Shown here: piece by piece, positions 33,974 to 39,938 of the stretch
How the letters are laid out: every line of letters begins with the position of its first letter
Position numbering within the stretch: the first letter of the stretch is position 1
Assembly: GCA_002687715.1 (NCBI GenBank)
Contig: NZBC01000114.1
Coordinates: forward strand, 1 to 39,938
Reading direction: 5' to 3'
Length of the DNA: 39,938 nt
Source: Planctomycetota bacterium
GTDB lineage: Bacteria > Planctomycetota > GCA-002687715
Notes under the pieces: model-generated
What the model saw: only the letters and a program-made list of their open reading frames with translations
Database searches by the model: none
What the model was told of the DNA's origin: nothing
Made by a program: the position numbers and the translations under genes

Positions 33974-34010
33974 GGGGCCACCGTATCCGACGGTGCCCCG
34001 CGCATCCGCA

Positions 34011-36101
34011 TTAGTTCACGAAGGGGATCACCACGGCGTTGGTGGCGGAGAGGGCTCCCCCCGCGGAGATCATGAGCCCCGCGGCGTAGACCTCCGCGCC
34101 GACGAAGCCAGGGGGTACTGTCGTGCCGGCCAGGGCTACGTACGGGAAGGCCGTGCCGACACCGTCGGCGGTGCCGATGAAGTCAATCCAGGGCGGCGTG
34201 TTCGCGGCCAGCGCGATGCTGAAGGCAAGGGGATCCAGGTTGAGCGGAAGGACGGCGCCGCCGCCCAACGGAGTGCCGGGGCTCGACCCCGACGCGCCCA
34301 GGAGGAGCAGGTAGGTGTCTCCGGCCTGCGCGGTCGAGCTCTGGATGGAGAACCGATGATCCTCCGGCGTACTCACGGATACGCCGAGCGGGTAGGACAC
34401 GAGCGTAGGCTCGGTGAAAGGCAGGATCGGGAGGTCTATCCGCGACGGCGTCGCTCCCCCGAACTGCACGTCGACGTTGGAGTCTTGCAGGCAGGGCAGG
34501 AGCCGGATCTCGGCACCGTTCCCCGTGGGAGGCCGGTGGATGACCAGATTCTCGATCTGGACCCGGACCCGATGGCCGGCTCGGAACACGTACGACTGGA
34601 GGTACAAGGAGAGGTTGAGGACGTTCGGGCCCGGCGTGAGGTTGTCGCGCACGGCGGCGAACCCGTCGGTGACGTACCGACTGCCGCCGCTGGTGTTCAC
34701 GTCGAAGAGAACCACGTGAACCTGATAACGGAGATCGGGGCTGTTGACGTGGAGTTCGAGCGCCGCCTCCCCTTGAAAGTGCTTGTCCTCGGCGAGCGGG
34801 GGCGAGTCCCAGGTCAGAGTGTTGAGCCCGAACCCAGAGAGAACCTCCGCCGCCGAGGGCAGGGCCGCGGAATAGCTCGCGATGTCGACGCTTGCCGGAA
34901 CGGTGTGGGTAAGCGTCGCCGCGCCCGCACCGCCGGGGGCCATCGAAGAGAGCTGGCCGCCCGCGTCCAGGAAGAGCGTCTCCGTGACCGTTCCGGCTGC
35001 GGGGACGTCATCCATGGTGCGGAAGTCCCGGAGGCTACTGGGATCCTGGTAGGTCGCGATGACCTCTGGCGTGATGGAGAGATCGACCGGCGGTGACAGG
35101 TCGACGCCGTTGGGGATGTCCTTCAGGAAGCGGTCGAGCCAGCGATAGCGGGTCATGTTGAACCGGAGCGAGTCACGCGCGTTGTTCGGCGACTTGTGAC
35201 CGCCGGTGCCGCCCTGCAGCCGCGTGGGCAGGAAGACGTTGAGGAGCTGCCACGACTTCAGCACACCGGATGCGGGGATGCGGTAGTCGTCGTACGACAC
35301 GTGCGCGAATACCGGGACCTCGGACGCCGGAAGCAGGATGTTCGGGTCGAGCTCGGCGTTGGAGCGGTGCGCGGCGATGGCGGCGAAGTCTCCGGCCAGG
35401 ATCCACGCCTGCATTTGCGCGCGCTGCGCCGGCACGTAGTGGATGCCCGAAGGGCCGAACATCTTCTCGACGAACTTGTTCCGGAGCCCGAGTCCCGCAT
35501 TCGGTCCCGTGCCGAAGCCGGGCCCGCCTCCGTCCTTGGGGATCGCGCACGATATGACCGGGAAGGCTGCCGTCCGCCAGGGGTTGGTTGGCGGAAGCCG
35601 CCCGGAGTTCGCCGCCGCCTTCCAGGAGTGTCCGGCACCCTGGGAGAAACCGGTTACTCCGATGCGATCGAAGTCGATCAGGTTCGGGAACGCTGCTTCG
35701 GCCGCCTCCATGACCTCGAAGAGGTCGATGAGCTCTCGGAGGCCGTCGGTCGTCGCGCCGAAGCTGGCGGGGTCGTTGAGCCCCATCGACGGTCCCTGTC
35801 CGCGGACGTCGTAAGCCATCGTGGCGTAGCCTCTCGATGCGATGCTCGTTGCGAGTGCGGAGACGACGGCCTTGGAGCCGCCGCCGCCATGAACACAGAC
35901 CACCAGGGGCCATCCGCACGGTGGCGGCGCGACCGACGGCGCGCGCACGGTCATCTGAACCTGGTATCCATCCGTGTAGGTATAGGTGTGAGGTGCCGCA
36001 GTGACCGGCCACTCTCCGGAGGGGGCGATTGGCAGGCAGGGTCCCTGGGCAGCGGCGAGGGTGCAGACCGCCAGCCAGATGCTGATAATGCGCATAGACA
36101 T
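34011..36101 (-). CDS. Secreted S15/PepX-type alpha/beta hydrolase with lineage-specific C-terminal domain
   Basis: A 696-residue protein. ATG 36101 has TTGGAG upstream and a signal peptide follows (about 1-19). An ATG two codons later is an alternative. The hydrolase core has WPLVVCVHGGGG, YDVRGQGPS and nucleophile Ser153 in GVTGFSQGAG. Residues ~430-600 resemble the C-terminal jelly-roll of X-Pro dipeptidyl peptidases (FQGEAALELHVNSPDLRYQV, RAGHRVRVQIENL). The last ~100 residues (GSSPGTPLGGGAVLPLNLDP to ALSATNAVVIPFVN) resemble the end of the frameshifted protein at 6891-8359, so this is a reusable C-terminal module. Two Cys near the start (Cys22, Cys62) could form a disulfide. Substrate unknown. 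Confidence 0.85.
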   Translation of the reverse strand: MSMRIISIWLAVCTLAAAQGPCLPIAPSGEWPVTAAPHTYTYTDGYQVQMTVRAPSVAPPPCGWPLVVCVHGGGGSKAVVSALATSIASRGYATMAYDVRGQGPSMGLNDPASFGATTDGLRELIDLFEVMEAAEAAFPNLIDFDRIGVTGFSQGAGHSWKAAANSGRLPPTNPWRTAAFPVISCAIPKDGGGPGFGTGPNAGLGLRNKFVEKMFGPSGIHYVPAQRAQMQAWILAGDFAAIAAHRSNAELDPNILLPASEVPVFAHVSYDDYRIPASGVLKSWQLLNVFLPTRLQGGTGGHKSPNNARDSLRFNMTRYRWLDRFLKDIPNGVDLSPPVDLSITPEVIATYQDPSSLRDFRTMDDVPAAGTVTETLFLDAGGQLSSMAPGGAGAATLTHTVPASVDIASYSAALPSAAEVLSGFGLNTLTWDSPPLAEDKHFQGEAALELHVNSPDLRYQVHVVLFDVNTSGGSRYVTDGFAAVRDNLTPGPNVLNLSLYLQSYVFRAGHRVRVQIENLVIHRPPTGNGAEIRLLPCLQDSNVDVQFGGATPSRIDLPILPFTEPTLVSYPLGVSVSTPEDHRFSIQSSTAQAGDTYLLLLGASGSSPGTPLGGGAVLPLNLDPLAFSIALAANTPPWIDFIGTADGVGTAFPYVALAGTTVPPGFVGAEVYAAGLMISAGGALSATNAVVIPFVN

Positions 36102-36245
36102 GGGGAATAACTCCAAGTGAGGGGGGGATGAGTTCGTGCGATCTACTCCTGAACGAGCGGGTTCTTTCGGAGTTGACTCCCGCGTCCATCCCCTCTGCGG
36201 AGCCAGAGGCTTGGCGTTACGACGGTCCTTGCCGATAGAAGGCCC

Positions 36246-36905
36246 GTGCTGATCAGTGACCCAACTCGTAGCGCCGCGGAAAGTGTCGTGAAAGACGACG
36301 ACCGTGCCGTGCCGCCGGTCGTCTCCTCGCCCCGAAAGCAGCGCGTGGGTCTCGAACGCTGGTGCTACGGCCGGAGCGCCGTGGGGCGAGCGCTGTTCAT
36401 CGCCTGGGCAGTCTACATCGGGTTTCAGTACTTCCAGGACTCCGGGTACGTCAGCCTTCCGTACTGGCTCAACTTCGGCATCCACGAGATCGGCCACGTC
36501 ATCACGCGTCCGTTCTTCCCTCACTTCGTGTACGTGGCGGCGGGCACCATCGTGCAGTACGCGGTACCGCTCGGCGCGATCTTCATGTTCCTACGTCAGG
36601 ACGACGGGTTCGCAGCCTTCCCCGTCTGTGGAGTCTGGATCGCGACCAACCTCTATCACACCTCGTGGTACATCTCGGACGCGCGCACGAACAACATCCC
36701 GTCGGCTCCCATCTTCGGCGAGCCAACCACGAGCGACTGGACCTACCTCCTCCGCGAGTTGGGGATCCTGCACTGGGACCGCGGGATCGGGTCGTTCCTC
36801 GCGGTGGTCGCGTTCCTTCTCATGTGGTCTTCGATCGGACTCGGCGGCTACATGGTGTGGTTGACCGTGCGCATGGGGCGGGAGGCCGGTCCCTACCGCG
36901 ACTGA
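36246..36905 (+). CDS. Integral membrane protein with HEXXH motif (M50-like, function unproven)
   Basis: A 219-residue protein with about four hydrophobic segments (roughly 48-64, 92-116, 125-140, 188-212). Residues 76-100 contain LNFGIHEIGHVI (His80, Glu81, His84), followed by AAGTIVQYAVPLGAIFMF, the layout seen in a family of small HEXXH membrane proteins related to site-2-type metallopeptidases. Family members of this size often lack a proven protease activity. The start is uncertain: GTG 36246 is used, and another GTG lies at 36288. It is divergent from the hydrolase gene at 36101 and convergent with the next gene, 8 bp apart. Confidence 0.75.
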   Translation: MLISDPTRSAAESVVKDDDRAVPPVVSSPRKQRVGLERWCYGRSAVGRALFIAWAVYIGFQYFQDSGYVSLPYWLNFGIHEIGHVITRPFFPHFVYVAAGTIVQYAVPLGAIFMFLRQDDGFAAFPVCGVWIATNLYHTSWYISDARTNNIPSAPIFGEPTTSDWTYLLRELGILHWDRGIGSFLAVVAFLLMWSSIGLGGYMVWLTVRMGREAGPYRD

Positions 36906-36913
36906 GGTGCCAC

Positions 36914-39172
36914 CTACTTCTTTCGAATCGCGTAGAGCTTCGCGGCAGTAGCAACGTAGAGCGTCCCCGCGAACGCGACCGGGGCGGCGTGAAGGCCGGA
37001 CGGCATCTCGACCTCGCGGACGACCTTCTTCTTCCGTCCAGCGCGGAGCATGACCAGGATCCCGTCTTCGTTGCCGACCAGCAGATGGTCGCCCAGCAAC
37101 AGCAGGCTCCCCCAGATCGGAGCGAGGGTGTCGTGCATCCAGACTCGACGACCGGTCTTGGCGTCGATGCAATGGACGCGACCGTTGAGGTCCGCGGCGA
37201 ACAGGAGTCCATCCCGCGCGATGGGCGTGGCGATCGTCCGGCCGATGTCTCGATAGGTCCAGATGCGACGCGAGGCGCTGACGTCGCCTTCGCCGTTCGG
37301 GTCGATCGCATGGAGAGCGGCCCGGCCCCGGCCGTGCTCCGGGTCCTGGCCGAGGCCCAGGTACAGCCGGCCGTCAGCGAAGAGGGGGCAGGCGATGATC
37401 GAGTTGCGGCGCACGACTCCAGCGAAGTCGCTGCCGGTTCTCCACACGGCGTTCCGGCCGTTGCCGTCGAAGCGCCACACGACTCGTCCGGTTTGCGGCT
37501 CCAGCGCGTAGAGCCATCCGTCGCCGCCCCCGAAGAACGCGAGCATGCGATCGCCGACCTTGCCGAGCGCGGGGCTGCTCCACTGGCCGTGGAGGATCGC
37601 GCTCCCGGGGCCGGCACACGTCCAGAGCACCGAGCCGGTCCTCTTGTCCACGCCGATGAAGCTGGGAGCCCGGGGTGACGGGACCCGCGTGTGCGCTTCG
37701 TCGACGCCATTCGACGTACATACGAGCAGGACGTTGCCGGCGGCGATGACCGAGCAATTCGACGCCTCGTGTGGGAACACACCGAGCGCCGCGGCGATAT
37801 CGAGTTCCCAGACTCGATCAGCCGCGGTCTTGCTCGTGTCCTTCTCGTCCACGAACGGTCCATCGTTGTGCTGGTCGCGAAACCCCGCTGCGTCGAGGCA
37901 TCGAAGCTGACACTGCGCGGTGACGTAGTAGATCCGGTCACCCTCGAGGAGGGGGCTGCTCGTGGTCTGAGGCAGGAGAAAATCAGCCTGGCGGCCCAGA
38001 TTCGGCGAGTGATCCTGCCAGAGGAAGCGGCCGTCCTTGGCATCGAACGCGAGGAGTGTTCCGCACTTCTCGGCCATGCCGGGTCGATACCGCTTCTCGT
38101 TTCCGGCGCCGATGAACACGCGTCCTCCGCCGACGATCGGGCCGCCGAAGTTCGACGACCCGAGCTCCACGGACCACGACACGTGGCGACCGGACCCGAC
38201 GTCCCAATCGTCGGGGATGCCCGTCCCGGGCGCGGTGGCGTTGCGAGTCGGGGAGCCGCCGAGCATGCGCCAACCCCTGACTCGGGTGAGCGGTTTGGCA
38301 TTGTCACCGGTCGCCAGGTCGGGCGTAGCCACGGCTGCCGGAGTCTTCTTCCCGGTGATTCGCTCGAGCGCCCACGCGACGTCGGGTGCGAGGGCCGGGT
38401 CCTTCATTGCCATCCGCAGGGCCTTCACCGCGTCTTTCGCCGCGGGTCCGATCGTGCCCAGCGCGCGGGCCACGCTCATGCGCACGTAGATGTTCTCGTC
38501 GGCGAGCGCCTTGGTCAGGGGCGCCACGGCACCGGCATCCGTGAGGCCGATCGATGCGAGAGCTTCGGCTGCGGCCCGCCGGGTCGGAGCTTCGCGGTCG
38601 AGCAGGGTCGTGAGCAGAGCGGGCGTGCTCTTGCGGGCCCCGGCGCCGATCGAGGCCAACGCTCCCGCAGCGGTCGTTCTGATGAGGCTGCTCTCATGCC
38701 TGAGCGTTGAGGTGAGCGCGGCAGCAGCGGGCGCGGCTTTCTCGCGCAGCGCGGCGAGGGCCCACGCCGCTTCGTAGACGATGTCGGCGTCGGAGTGGCG
38801 GAGGGCTTTGGCGAGGAGCGGCACGGCGGCCGCGGAGTCCGGCGCGAGGTTGCCCAGCACGGTGATCGAGTAGTAGCAAGCACCGTCGTGCCTGCCGCGG
38901 ACGGTCTTCATGAGGAACGGGATGGCGGCAGGACCCAGTCGGCCGAGTACGTCACGAGTGCTCTTGCACACTTCGTGGCTTCCCGATCTCAAGAGCCTGG
39001 TCACGATCGGGAGGCAATCCAGCCCCATGCTCACGAGTTCCTGCTTCGCCGACTCCCGGATCTCGTACCTGCTGGACGCGAGGCGGGTCACCCATGGTTT
39101 CTTGTCCTGGGCGAATCCCCCGCATCCGAGGAGGAGAAGGATCGGGATGATGAAACGAGTGTTGATCACCAT
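36914..39172 (-). CDS. Lipoprotein with HEAT repeats and a PQQ-like beta-propeller
   Basis: A 752-residue protein with lipobox LLGC (Cys17). Residues ~25-270 are six or more HEAT repeats (GLDCLPIVTRLLRSGSHEV, AVPLLAKALRHSDADIVYEA, STPALLTTLLDREAPTRRAA, AVAPLTKALADENIYVRMSV). Residues ~300-750 are a PQQ-type eight-bladed propeller (GTLLAFDAKDGRFLWQDHSP, GWLYALEPQTGRVVWRFDGN, GRVHCIDAKTGRRVWMHDTL). Catalytic residues of quinoprotein dehydrogenases are not evident, so it is probably a scaffold or binding protein on the membrane. Planctomycetes have many such proteins; their partners are mostly unknown. Confidence 0.85.
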   Translation of the reverse strand: MVINTRFIIPILLLLGCGGFAQDKKPWVTRLASSRYEIRESAKQELVSMGLDCLPIVTRLLRSGSHEVCKSTRDVLGRLGPAAIPFLMKTVRGRHDGACYYSITVLGNLAPDSAAAVPLLAKALRHSDADIVYEAAWALAALREKAAPAAAALTSTLRHESSLIRTTAAGALASIGAGARKSTPALLTTLLDREAPTRRAAAEALASIGLTDAGAVAPLTKALADENIYVRMSVARALGTIGPAAKDAVKALRMAMKDPALAPDVAWALERITGKKTPAAVATPDLATGDNAKPLTRVRGWRMLGGSPTRNATAPGTGIPDDWDVGSGRHVSWSVELGSSNFGGPIVGGGRVFIGAGNEKRYRPGMAEKCGTLLAFDAKDGRFLWQDHSPNLGRQADFLLPQTTSSPLLEGDRIYYVTAQCQLRCLDAAGFRDQHNDGPFVDEKDTSKTAADRVWELDIAAALGVFPHEASNCSVIAAGNVLLVCTSNGVDEAHTRVPSPRAPSFIGVDKRTGSVLWTCAGPGSAILHGQWSSPALGKVGDRMLAFFGGGDGWLYALEPQTGRVVWRFDGNGRNAVWRTGSDFAGVVRRNSIIACPLFADGRLYLGLGQDPEHGRGRAALHAIDPNGEGDVSASRRIWTYRDIGRTIATPIARDGLLFAADLNGRVHCIDAKTGRRVWMHDTLAPIWGSLLLLGDHLLVGNEDGILVMLRAGRKKKVVREVEMPSGLHAAPVAFAGTLYVATAAKLYAIRKK

Positions 39173-39220
39173 GCTGGGATCGAGATCCTACCGGTTCGCT
39201 CTCCGCACCCCGACTCGGAC

Positions 39221-39625
39221 CTAGCCGCGGGCGTCAGTCCATCTGCGCGTCCCGGACCTCGACTTCTTGAGGCGGCGGCGTGCCGCACCGCCGCAGAGAA
39301 CCAGAAGGAACACCCCGAGGGCGGACAATCGAATCACCAGCCTCCGCCGCCCGGCATCCTCCTCGCGGCGACGGCTTGACTCGGATGCCCGCGCCTTCCT
39401 CCGGTTCGAACGCTCCAGGTGCTTTCTCCTGTCGCGGTTGTCGCGGTCCACTGTGGAGCGGTCGTTTCTGCGGCGACCCTTGGTCTCGAGTCCTTGCTTC
39501 GCTTGCTTTGCTGAGGACTGGTCCGGCGGAGGAGGGACCGGGCGTTCCTGGGCGAACGCTGACTCGGTGAACCACCAGACGGCAGTGAGGAGGAGTGCGG
39601 GGCTCACCATCGTGACGCTTGACAT
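39221..39625 (-). CDS. Small exported basic protein with C-terminal membrane helix
   Basis: A 134-residue protein. Residues 1-25 look like a signal peptide (ending SAFAQ), then a PPPP segment, about 60 residues of Arg/Lys/Glu/Asp-rich, probably helical or disordered sequence, a hydrophobic helix (about 97-114, IRLSALGVFLLVLCGGAA) and a basic tail RRRLKK. Signal, spacer, helix and basic end resemble C-terminal sorting or anchoring signals, but no known sorting motif (LPXTG, PEP, GlyGly) is visible. ATG 39625 has no strong ribosome site; ATG 39610 is an alternative. The gene call rests on this architecture. Confidence 0.5.
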   Translation of the reverse strand: MSSVTMVSPALLLTAVWWFTESAFAQERPVPPPPDQSSAKQAKQGLETKGRRRNDRSTVDRDNRDRRKHLERSNRRKARASESSRRREEDAGRRRLVIRLSALGVFLLVLCGGAARRRLKKSRSGTRRWTDARG

Positions 39626-39751
39626 CTACTGCCAATCCTAAACGTCGAGCGCGCCTCAGTCGACATCACGCTGAGGCGCTAGGCCCGGCTTTGCGTAGAA
39701 TGAACCCCTCGAAGTCCCACTCGTCGGACATCTCAGTTAGGGAGACTACCC

Positions 39752-39938
39752 ATGAGTTTCATGCATCGAACTCTGGTTGGACTGACCGTCTGCGTGGCGG
39801 TGGTGATGGGCGGCTGCCGCAGCGGCACCGAATCCGGCGAACGTGGTGGCGAGCACGGCGGTCGCGAGGGTCGAGGTGAGCACGGCGGTCGCGAAGGTCG
39901 GGGTGAGCACGGCGGTCGCGAAGGTCGGGGTGAGCACG
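39752..39938 (+). CDS. Lipoprotein with Gly/Glu/His/Arg nonapeptide repeats, 3' end outside the window
   Basis: ATG 39752 is preceded by GGGAGA (39740-39745). A lipoprotein signal ends in VMGGC, then SGTESGERGG leads into repeats of GEHGGREGR, three in view and still running at the window edge. The repeats are encoded by 27-bp units that are nearly perfect at DNA level (39851-39938). His and Glu in each unit suggest metal binding or a flexible charged spacer, which is inference. Length, further repeats and any downstream domain cannot be seen. An ATG at 39761 is an alternative start. Confidence 0.8.
   Translation, partial: MSFMHRTLVGLTVCVAVVMGGCRSGTESGERGGEHGGREGRGEHGGREGRGEHGGREGRGEH
39851..39938. 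repeat. 27-bp tandem repeat array, coding
   Basis: Units begin GAGCACGGCGGTCGCGA and repeat every 27 bp, with only three third-position differences in the first copy. The array runs off the window end. Repeat length is a multiple of three, so copy-number changes would keep the frame. Confidence 0.9.

Noticed and set aside
39851..39938. CRISPR-like short regular repeats at the window end
   Set aside because: There are no variable spacers; the units are contiguous and in frame with a lipoprotein signal and ribosome site.

Overview
The window is high-GC bacterial DNA with dense coding, secreted enzymes, five sulfatase catalytic domains, S15/CocE-like hydrolases, PQQ-type propellers, HEAT repeats and ECF sigma factors. 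This gene set is typical of Planctomycetota, probably a marine or polysaccharide-degrading lineage. That assignment is an inference from gene content; no rRNA or marker gene is present. No tRNA, rRNA, CRISPR array, integrase or transposase was seen.

Layout. (1) 1-6878, plus strand: a 5'-truncated BNR-type propeller, a sulfatase-esterase fusion and a double sulfatase, apparently one transcription unit for desulfating and deacylating a polysaccharide. (2) 6891-8902: a secreted beta-propeller gene broken by an exact 23-bp tandem duplication, then about 540 bp of gene-poor DNA with a gene remnant and a REP-like inverted repeat. (3) 8903-14976, plus strand: a tightly overlapping four-gene operon (TIM-barrel sugar isomerase, sodium:solute symporter, Gfo/Idh/MocA oxidoreductase, putative TIM-barrel glycosidase), probably for uptake and conversion of one sugar or glycoside. 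(4) 15004-16887, minus: a secreted CocE/NonD hydrolase. (5) 17003-18465, plus: an ECF sigma factor translationally coupled to an unusual fusion protein made of a zinc anti-sigma domain, an O6-alkylguanine-DNA alkyltransferase and an Ada-type Cys4 zinc domain. This is the most novel item: it looks like a DNA-alkylation sensor wired to a sigma factor instead of to an AraC-type activator. (6) 18745-20994, minus: three small exported or membrane proteins of unknown role. (7) 21177-21896, plus: a second ECF-type sigma factor, meeting a SnoaL-like lipoprotein gene that is itself frameshifted by an 8-bp tandem repeat. (8) 22456-23906: a PL14-like secreted protein, then a junction where two divergent gene fragments both lack their 5' ends. 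(9) 23964-36101, minus: about 12 kb of six co-directional genes (S15-type hydrolase with C-terminal sorting-like domain, right-handed beta-helix protein, PQQ-dehydrogenase/isochorismatase-like fusion, propeller protein, second CocE hydrolase, sulfatase), a plausible polysaccharide or organosulfate catabolic cluster. (10) 36246-39938: a membrane protein with HEXXH, a HEAT/PQQ lipoprotein, a small basic exported protein and the start of a lipoprotein with perfect 27-bp repeats.

The enzymes in regions 1, 3, 4, 8 and 9 fit one theme: extracellular removal of sulfate and ester groups, polymer cleavage, and sodium-driven import with intracellular oxidation or isomerisation. Substrates cannot be read from sequence. 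Starts were chosen by signal peptide, Shine-Dalgarno-like sequence, and overlap with the upstream gene.
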